From an uncultured Eubacteriales bacterium (GTDB lineage: Bacteria; Bacillota; Clostridia; Christensenellales; Aristaeellaceae): DNA of 64,000 bases. Both the position numbers and the translations under genes were made by a program. The stretch is from the NCBI GenBank assembly GCA_902764875.1, contig CACWXP010000003.1, positions 111,419 through 175,418 of the forward strand, in the 5' to 3' direction. Numbering within the stretch: the first letter of the stretch is position 1; each line of letters starts with the position of its first letter. Shown here piece after piece: positions 19,501 to 28,282 of this stretch. The notes under the pieces were generated by a model. That model saw nothing but the letters and a program-made list of their open reading frames with translations. It was not told where the DNA came from and searched no databases.

Positions 19501-20685
19501 TCATTTTTTCCGGCTGCCGCTGCGGCTGTGGTCCGTGTCGTAGGTAATGTCGTCCCCGCCGCGAATCTGCGAGGTGGCGATCCGCTTTTCCAGTTCCCGG
19601 TTGAAGGCTTCGCGGTCCGCCGGAATCTCAACCCGCTTCCCCGTCCATCCGGAAAGGTGAATCGCGTTGGAAAGCTCCAGCGCCCGCAGGCCGTCCTCCG
19701 CCTCGGCGATCAGTGGCTCCCCGCGCAGCAGGTGCGCCGCGAAGGCGTTGATCACCCCCGCGTGCTGCGGGTTCTCTCCGTCGGTTGCCAGCGTCTCCGG
19801 CGCAACCTCCTCCCGGTACCACGGGTCGTCGCTCTCAAAGCAGATCTCCCGCTCGTTCACGCCCATCCGCCAAACGCGGACCGCCCCGTCTTCGCAGACG
19901 ATCTTCCCCCGTTCGCAGTCGATCTCAAGCCGGTTCGTCCCGGGCAGGTCCCCCGTGGAGGCCACGAAAACCCCCGTCGCCCCGTTCGGGAATTCAAGCG
20001 CCGCCGTCACGTCGTCTTCGACCTCGATCCGGTGCCATTTTCCCTCCCGGCATTCCGCGGTCACTGCGTTCGGCATCCCGCAAAGCCAGATCAGCAGGTC
20101 CAGCTGGTGCGGGCATTGGTTCAGCAGCACCCCGCCGCCTTCCCCTTTCCAGGTCGCCCGCCAGCTCCCGCTGTCGTAGTATCGCTGCGTCCGGTACCAG
20201 TCCGTAATGATCCAGTTCATCCGCTTGATGGCGCCCATCTCGCCCCCGGCCAGCAGCGCCTTCATCGCCCGGTAGATGCAGTTCGTCCGCTGGTTAAACA
20301 TGAAGGTCAGCGTCTTCCCCGTCTTTTGGGCCACCCGGATCATGTGCTCCGCCCGGTCCGCCTGCACGGCCGCCGGCTTTTCGCAAAGCACGTCCAGCCC
20401 CGCTTCCAGGGCCGCCACCGCCAGGGGTTCGTGCGAAAAATGCGGAACGGCAATCAGCACCGCGTCGCAGCAGCCGGAGGAGATCAGCTCCAAACCGTCC
20501 CCGAAAACCGCAACCCCGTCCGGAAGATTCTCCCGTGCCCAGTCCCGCCGCGAAGCGCGCAAATCCGCCGCGGCGCAAAGCGAAACCTCCGGACAGCGCC
20601 CGTCCAAAATCATCCGGCAGTGCTCGCTGCCCATGTTCCCGATCCCGATAATTCCCAGCCGGATAATAGTGTTATCCTTCTTCAT
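19501..20685 (-). CDS. Gfo/Idh/MocA-family oxidoreductase 1
   Basis: 394 residues from ATG 20685 (a TTG directly upstream is an alternative). The N-terminal Rossmann motif is IGIIGIGNMGSEHCR, followed by the family signature CEKPAAVQ and the HQLDLLIWLCG catalytic-region motif with GGGVLLNQCPHQ. These enzymes oxidise or epimerise sugars and inositols with NAD(P). No Shine-Dalgarno sequence is obvious. It is the last of three same-strand oxidoreductase genes, separated from the second by a heptamer repeat array. Confidence 0.88.
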   Translation of the reverse strand: MKKDNTIIRLGIIGIGNMGSEHCRMILDGRCPEVSLCAAADLRASRRDWARENLPDGVAVFGDGLELISSGCCDAVLIAVPHFSHEPLAVAALEAGLDVLCEKPAAVQADRAEHMIRVAQKTGKTLTFMFNQRTNCIYRAMKALLAGGEMGAIKRMNWIITDWYRTQRYYDSGSWRATWKGEGGGVLLNQCPHQLDLLIWLCGMPNAVTAECREGKWHRIEVEDDVTAALEFPNGATGVFVASTGDLPGTNRLEIDCERGKIVCEDGAVRVWRMGVNEREICFESDDPWYREEVAPETLATDGENPQHAGVINAFAAHLLRGEPLIAEAEDGLRALELSNAIHLSGWTGKRVEIPADREAFNRELEKRIATSQIRGGDDITYDTDHSRSGSRKK

Positions 20686-20702
20686 CAAAACACCGTAACC
20701 CC

Positions 20703-20776
20703 TCTATCCACTATCCACTATCCACTATCCACTGCCGCGCCGCAGGCGGCCCCTATACCCTAAACCCTATACCCTA
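20703..20776. repeat. Heptameric tandem repeats (TATCCAC and CCCTAAA types), second site
   Basis: About four TATCCAC units are followed by a GC-rich inverted repeat (GCCGCGCCGCAGGCGGC) and then CCTATACCCTAAACCCTATACCCTAG-style heptamers. The last unit supplies the TAG stop (CTA on plus, 20774-20776) of the oxidoreductase gene. Confidence 0.75.
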
Positions 20777-21856
20777 GCGGCCGGCAATCCACGTCGCCCG
20801 CGCCTGCGCCTGCAGGCAAAGCTCCGCTGCCTTAAAGGCATGCGCCTGGGTCATGGCGTTCTCCGTCCGGTTCAGGCAGTCCAGAATCAGCTGCCCGAAG
20901 AAGGGATATCCCGTAACGCCCGCGGCGTTCAGGTATTGCTCGCCCTTCCCGTTCACGACGAACACGTGCCCGCCGCCGTCCTTGTCGCTCGCGATGTTCA
21001 CGTATTTCCGAACCTCGATGAATCCCTCCGTGCCCTGGATGAACATCCGCCCGTCGCCCCAGGTCCGCAGCCCATCCGGTGTAAACCAGTCCACCCGGAA
21101 GTAGTTCGCCGTCCCGTTCTTTCCCGTCAGGCAGCAGTCGCCGAAGTCTTCCAGTTCCGGATATTCCGGGTGCGCAAAGTTCCCGATCCGGCTCGAGGTT
21201 ACCGTAGCGTCCTCTTCCCCGGCGTAGAAAAGGTACTGTTCAATCTGGTGGCTCCCGATGTCGCAAAGGATCCCGCCGTATTTTTCCCGCTCAAAGAACC
21301 ATGCCGGCCGTCCCGGCGCCCCAAGGCGGTGCGGCCCGAACCCGGTGACCGAAATCACCTTTCCGATCTCCCCGCTGTGCGCAATGTATCCCGCCAGGAT
21401 CGATCCTTCGTCGTGCAGCCGCTCCGCGTAGTAAACCATGTATTTCTTTCCGGTCCGTTTCACCGCTTCCCGGGCCGCTGCCAGCTGTTCCAGCGTCGTG
21501 AAAGGCGCCTTGTCCGTAAAGTAGTCCTTCCCCGCGTCCATCGCCCGCAGCCCAAGCGCGCAGCGCTCGCTGGTCACCGCCGCCCCGGCAATCAGCTGCG
21601 TCTCCCTGTCCTCCAGCGCTTCCTCCTCGCTGTTGGCCGCCCGGGCCTGGGGAAAAGCTTTCAGGAAAGCCGCCACCTTCTTCTTGTCCGGGTCGTAAAC
21701 ATATTTCAGCGTGCCGCCGGCCTCCGTCAGCCCGTTGCACATCCCGTAAATATGTCCGTGATCCAGCCGTACGGCGGAAAAGACGAATTCCCGGTCCTTC
21801 ACCACCGGCGCGGGTTTTCCTTTCGGTGCATAGTTCATTCCGTCGGACACGTTCAT
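20774..21856 (-). CDS. Gfo/Idh/MocA-family oxidoreductase 2
   Basis: 360 residues. The classic GxGxxG is not evident at the N-terminus; instead VFSAVRLDHGHIYGMCNGL occupies the nucleotide-fold start, as in a subgroup of the family. AKDYFTDKAPFTTLEQL replaces the usual EKP motif with DKAP, and GGILCDIGSHQIEQYLFYAG is the substrate-site motif. Its start overlaps the stop of the upstream oxidoreductase by four bases (ATGA), indicating coupling. Likely a sugar or sugar-acid dehydrogenase subunit or parallel step. Confidence 0.85.
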   Translation of the reverse strand: MNVSDGMNYAPKGKPAPVVKDREFVFSAVRLDHGHIYGMCNGLTEAGGTLKYVYDPDKKKVAAFLKAFPQARAANSEEEALEDRETQLIAGAAVTSERCALGLRAMDAGKDYFTDKAPFTTLEQLAAAREAVKRTGKKYMVYYAERLHDEGSILAGYIAHSGEIGKVISVTGFGPHRLGAPGRPAWFFEREKYGGILCDIGSHQIEQYLFYAGEEDATVTSSRIGNFAHPEYPELEDFGDCCLTGKNGTANYFRVDWFTPDGLRTWGDGRMFIQGTEGFIEVRKYVNIASDKDGGGHVFVVNGKGEQYLNAAGVTGYPFFGQLILDCLNRTENAMTQAHAFKAAELCLQAQARATWIAGR

Positions 21857-23022
21857 TTTTCTTTCCCTCCCTGTTTAAAATCGGCTCCGAATGTAAGCTC
21901 TCCTGTCAGTTCCATAACGGAAGCGGTCTTCTCGTAAAAGTGCGGTACGTGGGCCCGGATCCCCTCCACCGTGTAGAAGGGATCGTCTTTTGAAAGCGGC
22001 AGTTCCGCCGTCTTCCGCTCCGCTCCGGCCTTGTAAATCGCTGTAATCAGCTCGATGGTCCGCCGGCCGTCCTCTCCCGTGATGGCAACGTCCCCGCCCG
22101 TTTCCAAAGCCGTCAGCACGTTCTCCAGCTGCCCCGTGTGCATTTCATAGGGCACCGGCGGCAGAGAGGCAATCAGTTCCTCCGCCTGCTTCGCAAATGC
22201 CGGGTCCGGCTCCTTCAGCGGGAAACCGTTGGGCTGCGGCTGTGAGGCAAAAACGCTGTAGGGCGCGGCGATCTTCGCCTTTTCGCATTGGAAAATCAGC
22301 TCCTGCTCCTCCCCGTGGTGAACCACCGAAGCCGTCACCGTCGCCAGTGCCCCCGGGTATTCCATCACGGAAACGGAAAGATCCTCAACCTCCGCGTTGT
22401 CGTGCCCCGTGTTGGCAAGGACGCTCGTCACCTTTTCCGGCGTCCCCATCATCCAGCCCAGCATGTCGATGTGGTGCACCGCGTGGTTCAGCGTGCATCC
22501 GCCGCCTTCCTTCTCCCATGTCCCCCGCCACCACAGGTCGTAGTAGCAGTGCGCCCGGTACCAGAAGCTGTTGATCGTCGCGTGCCGCACACGCCCCGCG
22601 ATCCCGCTGTCCAGCAGCGCCTTCAGGTTCCGTATCGGCTCCCGGAACCGGTTCTGCGCGATAATGGAAAGCTTCTTTCCGCTCTCGTCCCGCGCCCGCA
22701 GCATCGCGTCGCATTCCTCCAGCGAGGCCGCCATCGGCTTTTCGCAAACCACGTTCTTCCCGCTCCGCAGGGCGTTAATCGTAATCTCCGCGTGAACGTA
22801 CGGCGGTGTGCAAACGTCAACCAGGTCGATCTCCATGTCAAGAAGATCGCGGTGATCCGTGAACACTTCCGCCTCCAGCCCGTACTGTTCCTTGACACGC
22901 TGCGCTTTTCCGGGGATAATATCCGCAAGCGCAACAATTTTGCACCGGTCCGGAAACTGCAGGTATGCCTGGATATGCGCGTGGGAAATTCCGCCGGTTC
23001 CGACAATCGCGACACGAATCAT
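21853..23022 (-). CDS. Gfo/Idh/MocA-family oxidoreductase 3
   Basis: 389 residues. Rossmann motif VAIVGTGGISHAHIQAY, signature VVCEKPMAAS and the GGGCTLNHAVHHIDMLGWM motif with its conserved histidines. It is the first gene of the oxidoreductase set and is divergent from the AraC-type regulator (50-base gap), which therefore probably controls it. Three different paralogues in a row suggest a multi-step oxidation-epimerisation route for one carbohydrate. Confidence 0.9.
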   Translation of the reverse strand: MIRVAIVGTGGISHAHIQAYLQFPDRCKIVALADIIPGKAQRVKEQYGLEAEVFTDHRDLLDMEIDLVDVCTPPYVHAEITINALRSGKNVVCEKPMAASLEECDAMLRARDESGKKLSIIAQNRFREPIRNLKALLDSGIAGRVRHATINSFWYRAHCYYDLWWRGTWEKEGGGCTLNHAVHHIDMLGWMMGTPEKVTSVLANTGHDNAEVEDLSVSVMEYPGALATVTASVVHHGEEQELIFQCEKAKIAAPYSVFASQPQPNGFPLKEPDPAFAKQAEELIASLPPVPYEMHTGQLENVLTALETGGDVAITGEDGRRTIELITAIYKAGAERKTAELPLSKDDPFYTVEGIRAHVPHFYEKTASVMELTGELTFGADFKQGGKEK

Positions 23023-23071
23023 ATTGAATCTTACCTCTCCGTTTTTGAGGATTTTGCTGAGGAGGATCCTA

Positions 23072-23977
23072 ATGCAGTCTGATCAGATCCTGGCCCCTTT
23101 TGCTCCCATGGAGCAGTCTCAGCAGGGCTACGAAGCTCACTATCAGTACAGTGACCGCATGGAGGTCACCCAGTATCATTGTCATGACTATTATGAATTG
23201 TATATTCACCTGCATGGTGGAGAATTTATGGGCGTGGACAATCAGCTCTTCGCCCTCAAGCCGAATCAGGTCTTTGTTCTCCCGCCTTTCTGCATGCACG
23301 GCCTGTCCTGTACCGACGAGATGCACGATTATGAGCGGGCTTACCTGAATATTTCGCCTGAAGTGATGCGCGTTCTCGGCTGCGAACAGATCGATCTCAA
23401 TCAGTTTTTCCGTTCCTATGCGTCCCGGGGCGTCTGCACCTATCAGCTCTCCGATCACGATGCGGAACGCTTCGTTTCCTGGATCCGCCAGATCCAGGAA
23501 TCCCAGGCCGGCGAAAGCGATGTTTTCGCCCGGTTCCGGAACTACGCCCTCATGATCAATCTGCTCAACCTTCTCTGCCGGACCATGCGCAAGGCCGATC
23601 CGGTGGAAGGCGAAGCCTTCAGCAGCGGGATTATGCAGGAAATACTGACTTATATCAATAACCACTATACCCAGCCCATCCGCATCGAGAACCTCGCCCG
23701 CTCCTTCGGTGTAAGCGTCTCCTGGCTTTCCCATGAGTTTGTCCGCTTCACCAACCGCAGTGTCTACGATTATGTCCTCTATCGCCGGGTCATGCTCGCC
23801 CGCCAGCAGATGCTGGGCTCCGCTTCCCTCAACGATATCGCTTATCAGTGCGGCTTCAATGATTATTCCAACTTTCTCCGGTCTTTCTCCAAGATCGTCG
23901 GAATGTCGCCCAGCCGCTACCGCAAAAACCTTTTGCAGTATCGGAATCCGGAGCTGGATATCAGTCAGCAGTTATAG
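23072..23977 (+). CDS. AraC-family transcriptional regulator
   Basis: 301 residues from ATG 23072, set by GGAGGAT at 23061. Residues ~20-110 form a cupin-type AraC ligand domain (YHCHDYYELYIHLHGG, FVLPPFCMHGL). The C-terminal ~100 residues hold two helix-turn-helices: IENLARSFGVSVSWLSHEF and the AraC signature LNDIAYQCGFNDYSNFLRSF...GMSPSRYRK. Family members usually activate carbohydrate genes on sugar binding. Divergence from the oxidoreductases and proximity to the importer at 24-27.6 kb suggest it governs both; the importer promoter has 21-bp-phased repeats of the AraC type. Confidence 0.9.
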   Translation: MQSDQILAPFAPMEQSQQGYEAHYQYSDRMEVTQYHCHDYYELYIHLHGGEFMGVDNQLFALKPNQVFVLPPFCMHGLSCTDEMHDYERAYLNISPEVMRVLGCEQIDLNQFFRSYASRGVCTYQLSDHDAERFVSWIRQIQESQAGESDVFARFRNYALMINLLNLLCRTMRKADPVEGEAFSSGIMQEILTYINNHYTQPIRIENLARSFGVSVSWLSHEFVRFTNRSVYDYVLYRRVMLARQQMLGSASLNDIAYQCGFNDYSNFLRSFSKIVGMSPSRYRKNLLQYRNPELDISQQL

Positions 23978-23987
23978 TCTTTTGGAT

Positions 23988-24019
23988 AAGGCGGGTGCCG
24001 GAGAATCGGCACCCGCCTT
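23988..24019. terminator. Terminator between convergent AraC and binding-protein genes
   Basis: A 13-bp perfect stem AAGGCGGGTGCCG/CGGCACCCGCCTT with a 6-base loop lies between convergent genes. The plus side continues TTGGTTT; the U-run is weak in both directions. Confidence 0.65.
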
Positions 24020-24049
24020 TGGTTTATGGGGTCAATCCGTCTGGATCAA

Positions 24050-25642
24050 TCAAAGATTTCCCGGGAATACGCCGCGGTAGTTGCCCGCGTTGTAGGCCGC
24101 GCGGAACTCTTCGATCATCTGGGCGGCGCCGCTGTTCAGGATGTCCTGAATGCCGGCGTCAAACACTTCGTCAAACTTCTCCGGATCGCAGCTCACCACG
24201 TCCGCCAGGAACTTGCCCTGGGCGCTCTTCACGGCCGCGCCGTAGTCGGTTTCGCTCTGAATGGCCACCGGGAAGCTGATCTGGGTCCAGGCGTCCGTCA
24301 GGGAATCCGCGTAGGAAGCCTTCACGTCTTCTTCATATCCCTTGAAGGGCAGCGCCAGCGCGGCCGCGTTCTTCGCGTCGTCGCCGTAGCACAGGCCGTT
24401 GGAGATGAAGCAGATGTCGCCGGCGTGCATTTTGTTCTCGTTCGGCACTTCGTCCGCGCTCTTCACGCCGTAGGGGATGCCGTCTTCGGTCAGGCCTTCA
24501 TAGTTGATGCCTTCGATACCGTTCTGCATCGCGAACATGTTCTCCGGAATGGCCATCCAGTCCAGGTACTTCATCGCGGCCACGGCGGTCTCTTCGTTGG
24601 TGGTCAGCGGGATGATGATGCTCAGGCCGGCGGGAGCGTACATGTCGTGCAGGGTCTTGTTCAGGCTCTCGTTCTTGAAGGGGTTCACGGTCACCCAGTG
24701 AGCGCCTTCCACGTTCTTTTCCATTTCGATCTCGTAGTTCTTGTCCGTCCGCCAGGGCTGGTCGGGCTGCTGCGAGAAGAATCCGTTGTAGCCCATAATC
24801 AGGGCGGTGTCGTTCGCCTGGTCGTTGTCGGTCAGAGCGAAGGTTTCCGGAATGATGCCTTCATGATACATCGTGTTCATCCAGCGGAAGCCTTCCTTCG
24901 CGCCGGGCAGCATTTCGGGGTTGCGGGCATAGGCAAACCAGTCTTCCTTGGTCACTTTGCTGAAGTCGACCCACGCGTCGGTCCAGCGGCGCACGTTGTA
25001 CATGGGGTCGGGAGCGTAGATGCCGAAGGAAATGGGGGAGGTGTTGTCGCCGGCCAGCTTCGCTTCCTTCGCCGCGCGCAGATAGGCGGTGAACTCTTCG
25101 ATGTTGGTGGGTTTCTCCATGTTCAGGGCCTTCAGCCAGTCTTCACGGATAAAGTTGCCGACGTTCGCGCGGGAAATCCGGCGGGCCGGGATGAACCACT
25201 GCTCGGGGGTGCCGTCGCCGTCGTGGTCGCTCTGGCCGTAGGTCAGCAGTTCGTCGCCCAGGAAGGCCTTCAGGTTGCTGCCGTATTCGTTCAGCAGGTC
25301 GTCCAGCTGCCAGATGCCTTCGTCGTCGATGCACTGCTGCACCAGGCCGCCGTTGTAGGTCACGCAGATGTCGGGGGCGGTGCCGCCGGCCAGCGCGGTG
25401 GTCAGCAGGTCGCCTTCCGTCCAGCGGGCATAGGATACGAACTCAAGCTTAATCTTGTTGGGATCGCCGAAGTGCTCCTGAGCGTACTTCAGCTGCCAGC
25501 AGTTGGTCACGTCGAGGCCCGCGATCTCGCGATCGTAGGTTTCAACGCGCAGGGTAATCCAGCCGTCTTCCGCGACGGCGGAGGTGATGCCCAGCGTGGC
25601 GAGCAGCGCCAGCGCCAGAACCAGAGCCAGGATTTTCTTCAT
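24050..25642 (-). CDS. Extracellular solute-binding protein (family 1, LipO/YtcQ-like)
   Basis: 530 residues. A signal peptide (KKILALVLALALLATLGITSAVA) is followed directly by EDGW with no lipobox cysteine. The mature protein has the family 1 pattern (TTALAGGTAPDICVTYNGG; GYNGFFSQQPDQPWRTDKNY; MKYLDWMAIPENM). It binds a carbohydrate outside the cell for the permease pair encoded upstream. No ATPase gene is adjacent, as is usual for this subfamily, which uses a shared MsmX-type ATPase. Gene order in transcription: permease, permease, binding protein. Confidence 0.9.
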   Translation of the reverse strand: MKKILALVLALALLATLGITSAVAEDGWITLRVETYDREIAGLDVTNCWQLKYAQEHFGDPNKIKLEFVSYARWTEGDLLTTALAGGTAPDICVTYNGGLVQQCIDDEGIWQLDDLLNEYGSNLKAFLGDELLTYGQSDHDGDGTPEQWFIPARRISRANVGNFIREDWLKALNMEKPTNIEEFTAYLRAAKEAKLAGDNTSPISFGIYAPDPMYNVRRWTDAWVDFSKVTKEDWFAYARNPEMLPGAKEGFRWMNTMYHEGIIPETFALTDNDQANDTALIMGYNGFFSQQPDQPWRTDKNYEIEMEKNVEGAHWVTVNPFKNESLNKTLHDMYAPAGLSIIIPLTTNEETAVAAMKYLDWMAIPENMFAMQNGIEGINYEGLTEDGIPYGVKSADEVPNENKMHAGDICFISNGLCYGDDAKNAAALALPFKGYEEDVKASYADSLTDAWTQISFPVAIQSETDYGAAVKSAQGKFLADVVSCDPEKFDEVFDAGIQDILNSGAAQMIEEFRAAYNAGNYRGVFPGNL

Positions 25643-25696
25643 GGGTTTTCTCCTCCTTTTTTTATTTCAAGGGCTTCTGCCCTCAAAATTTCACGC

Positions 25697-26614
25697 TCAG
25701 CCCTTCACCGCGCCAATCGTAACGCCCGCCACGAAGTAGCGCTGCACAAAGGGATACACCACCAGGATCGGCAGCGTGGCGAAGATGATCGTCGCCGGTT
25801 CAATGGATTCGGATACGCTCGTGGCCACCGTGGACGCGCCGCCCTCCAGTGCCGCCACGTCCACCGCCTGCGAACCCTTAATGATGTGGTAAAGCTTCAG
25901 CTGCAGGGGCTGGTAAGCCTTCGTGCTGATGTAGTACAGCGCGTCCTGGAAACTGTTCCATTTGCCAACCGCGTAGAAAAGGGTCAGCGTCGCCAGCGAG
26001 GCCATGCTCAGCGGCAGATAAACCCGCAGCAGCACCTGGAAATCGTTCGCCCCGTCGATAATCGCCGCTTCCTCCAGCTCCTTCGGCAGCGCGCTGAAAA
26101 AGCTCTTCAGAATGATCATGTTGTACGTGCTCAGCATCCCGGGCAGAATCAGCGACCACGGGGTGTCCAGCAGCCCAAGCTCCTTGATGTTCAGGTAAAT
26201 CGGAATCGTGCCGCCGCTGAAATACATCGTAAACAGTGCCAGGAAGTTGAAGAATTTCCGTCCCCGAAGGCGGCCCTTGGTCAGCGGATACGCCATCAGG
26301 ATCGTCAGAATCATCGAGAAAACGGTGTAAACCACCGTAATGATAATCGTGTAAATCAGGCTCCGGATCATGCTCTGGTCCGAAAAGATGGCCTCATAGG
26401 CCGTGGTGTTGAATTCCACCGGCCAGAAGCTCACGTCTCCCCGCAGAATCGCGCTCTTGGAGCTGAAGGAAACCGCCGCCACGTTCACAAAGGGAAGCAG
26501 GCACATCAGGCTGAAAATCAGAATCACGATCATCAGGACAATCTGCCCCGGCGTCCAGATCGATCTCTTCTTTTCGGTAATCACTTTGCCGCTCTTGTTG
26601 CTGATCGCTGTCAT
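25697..26614 (-). CDS. Carbohydrate ABC transporter permease (YtcP/LplC-like)
   Basis: 305 residues from ATG 26614, chosen because AAAGGAGGTGG precedes it. Six membrane segments are visible and the EAA loop is present as EEAAIIDGANDFQVLLRVYLPL. The C-terminus QRYFVAGVTIGAVKG is the typical LplC ending. It is the second channel subunit of the importer. Gap to the upstream permease is 16 bases. Confidence 0.92.
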   Translation of the reverse strand: MTAISNKSGKVITEKKRSIWTPGQIVLMIVILIFSLMCLLPFVNVAAVSFSSKSAILRGDVSFWPVEFNTTAYEAIFSDQSMIRSLIYTIIITVVYTVFSMILTILMAYPLTKGRLRGRKFFNFLALFTMYFSGGTIPIYLNIKELGLLDTPWSLILPGMLSTYNMIILKSFFSALPKELEEAAIIDGANDFQVLLRVYLPLSMASLATLTLFYAVGKWNSFQDALYYISTKAYQPLQLKLYHIIKGSQAVDVAALEGGASTVATSVSESIEPATIIFATLPILVVYPFVQRYFVAGVTIGAVKG

Positions 26615-26630
26615 CGCGCCGCCACCTCCT

Positions 26631-27566
26631 TTACCAGATTCCCTCTTCACCAAGCTTCTTGGTGACGAGGTTCGCGCTGGTAATCAGAATCATGCCGACA
26701 ACGGACTGGAACAGGCCGATGGCCGTGGCCCGCGCAAACTGGCTGTTGGTAATACCCGCGCGGTAAACGAACGTGGAGAGCACGTCGCAGTAGTTCTGCA
26801 CCATCGGGTTGCCCAGCACATACGGCCGGTCGAAGCTGATGTTCATCATCTGCCCGACGTTCAGAATCAGCAGCACCACAATCGTGCTCCGGATCCCGGG
26901 CAGCGTCACGTGCCAGATCTGCTGCAGCTTGTTGGCGCCGTCAATCTTGGCCGCCTCAAAAAGCTCCATGTTGATGCCCGTAATGGCGGAAAGGTACAGA
27001 ATGGTGCCCCATCCCATGCTCTGCCATACGCCAATGAAGGTGTAGGTCGCCTGCCAGTGCGGTCCGTCCGTCAGGAAGGGAATGCTCTTGTCAATCCATC
27101 CCCATCTCAGCAGCGTCGCGTTGATAATGCCCGTCTTCGGGCTGAAAATCTGCAGCACCATACCGCCGATGATAATCCAGCTCAGAAAGTGCGGCAGATA
27201 CAGCAGCGTCTGGGAAACCTTCTTGAAGGGAACGCATCTCAGCTCGTTCAGCAGAATCGCCAGGATAATCGGCACCGGGAAACCCGCAATCAGCCCCAGA
27301 AAGTTCAGCCAAAGCGTGTTCCGCAGAGCCACCGGAAAGTCCGGCATGTTCATCACGAACTTGAAGTTCTCCAGCCCGATCCATTTGCTGCCCCACATGC
27401 CCTTGAACATGTTGAACTTCTCGAAGGCAATGATCAGGCCCAGCATGGGCTTGTAGCAGAAAATCAGGTAGAAGGCCACCGGCAGCACCAGCATCAGGTA
27501 CAGCCGCCAGTCTCTTGCGAACCAGCCGGTTCCCGGTGTCTTCCGGCGGAGCTCCCTGGTCGTCAT
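26631..27566 (-). CDS. Carbohydrate ABC transporter permease (LplB/YtePQ-like)
   Basis: 311 residues, six membrane segments, EAA loop FEAAKIDGANKLQQIWHVTLPG, and the LplB-type opening (RDWRLYLMLVLPVAFYLIFCYKPMLGLIIAFEKF in style). GAGGAGGATTC is the ribosome binding site. First gene of the importer operon; the operator-like TGCA repeats lie 65-110 bases upstream of its start. Confidence 0.92.
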   Translation of the reverse strand: MTTRELRRKTPGTGWFARDWRLYLMLVLPVAFYLIFCYKPMLGLIIAFEKFNMFKGMWGSKWIGLENFKFVMNMPDFPVALRNTLWLNFLGLIAGFPVPIILAILLNELRCVPFKKVSQTLLYLPHFLSWIIIGGMVLQIFSPKTGIINATLLRWGWIDKSIPFLTDGPHWQATYTFIGVWQSMGWGTILYLSAITGINMELFEAAKIDGANKLQQIWHVTLPGIRSTIVVLLILNVGQMMNISFDRPYVLGNPMVQNYCDVLSTFVYRAGITNSQFARATAIGLFQSVVGMILITSANLVTKKLGEEGIW

Positions 27567-27630
27567 AGAATCCTCCTCCTCGGTTCCTGCACTTATTGGA
27601 TCGTTTCTTTACCATTTACTTGTATTGTAA

Positions 27631-27686
27631 TTGCATAATCTCTATATCTCCATGCAAATCATGCTAAGAACTATGCAAATCTTGCT
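27631..27686 (-). promoter_or_regulatory. Operator-like triple direct repeat, 21-bp period
   Basis: TGCA cores occur at 27632, 27653 and 27674, exactly 21 bp apart. The last two share the 14-base ATGCAAATC(A/T)TGCT. Two helical turns between half-sites is the spacing of AraC-family direct-repeat operators. It precedes the importer operon. Confidence 0.55.
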
Positions 27687-27736
27687 TATAAAACATTCAA
27701 ATTGTGTTGTACGTACACATCGAATGTAACTTTTTT

Positions 27737-27784
27737 GAACCTATGGGGACGGTGAACCTATGGGGACGGTTCTTTTAGGTTCAC
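27737..27784. repeat. 17-bp tandem duplication within a small hairpin element
   Basis: GAACCTATGGGGACGGT is repeated exactly twice (27737-27753, 27754-27770). The second copy plus flank forms a stem GTGAACCT/AGGTTCAC (27752-27759, 27777-27784). GGGGACGGTTCTTTT-type elements are dispersed intergenic repeats in many Clostridia. Confidence 0.6.
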
Positions 27785-27828
27785 TTTCTCCCGTCCATAC
27801 CTACGGCTCCATTCTGCACTTTTCCCTC

Positions 27829-28140
27829 AAAGAATCGTTAAGGACAAGGTTCCATATCGTTGAAATACGTTGATTTTAAAAGTTTCCCAGCTTTGAGGGC
27901 AAAGAATTTGAGGGCAAACCATCCATCTGGCGTTTTGGTGCCCCCGTCGGCCCGTGATTGAGTGCACCATTTTCGCCTGAAACCCTTGTCAGCATTGGCC
28001 TCAAGCCACTTTTTAGTGCACCAAAAATCGAGTGCACCGCCGGGTTTTAAAATGATCCCAATCGACTTTTTAGTGCTATAGTGCTATAGTGTCACGGCGC
28101 CCTGTCCGATCCTCGAGGGTAAAGGATTTCGAGGGTAAAG
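27829..28140. repeat. Iteron-like repeat field upstream of the RecA-fold ATPase
   Basis: Several direct repeats are interleaved. TTTGAGGGCAAA occurs near 27892 and 27907, and TCGAGGGTAAAG at 28113 and 28129 (15-16-base periods). AGTGCACC occurs three times between 27960 and 28036, and TAGTGCTA twice near 28071. A TGGTAA-TTT-TTACCA palindrome lies at 28167-28181. No gene was found in 27567-28282. Confidence 0.55.
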
Positions 28141-28282
28141 AATCTGTTTCGGCCGCTGTAGTGGACTGGTAATTTTTACCATTTTCGATGATGTGAGAAA
28201 AAACTGACATACCGGGTGGTAAGATAAGATTGTCGGAGAGCACCCGACATCAATCACCCACTGTGAAGGAGGAAAATCAGCA

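Noticed and set aside
24026-26665. 879-codon plus-strand frame across the sugar importer
   Set aside because: Antisense to the binding protein and permease genes; composition typical of a shadow frame.
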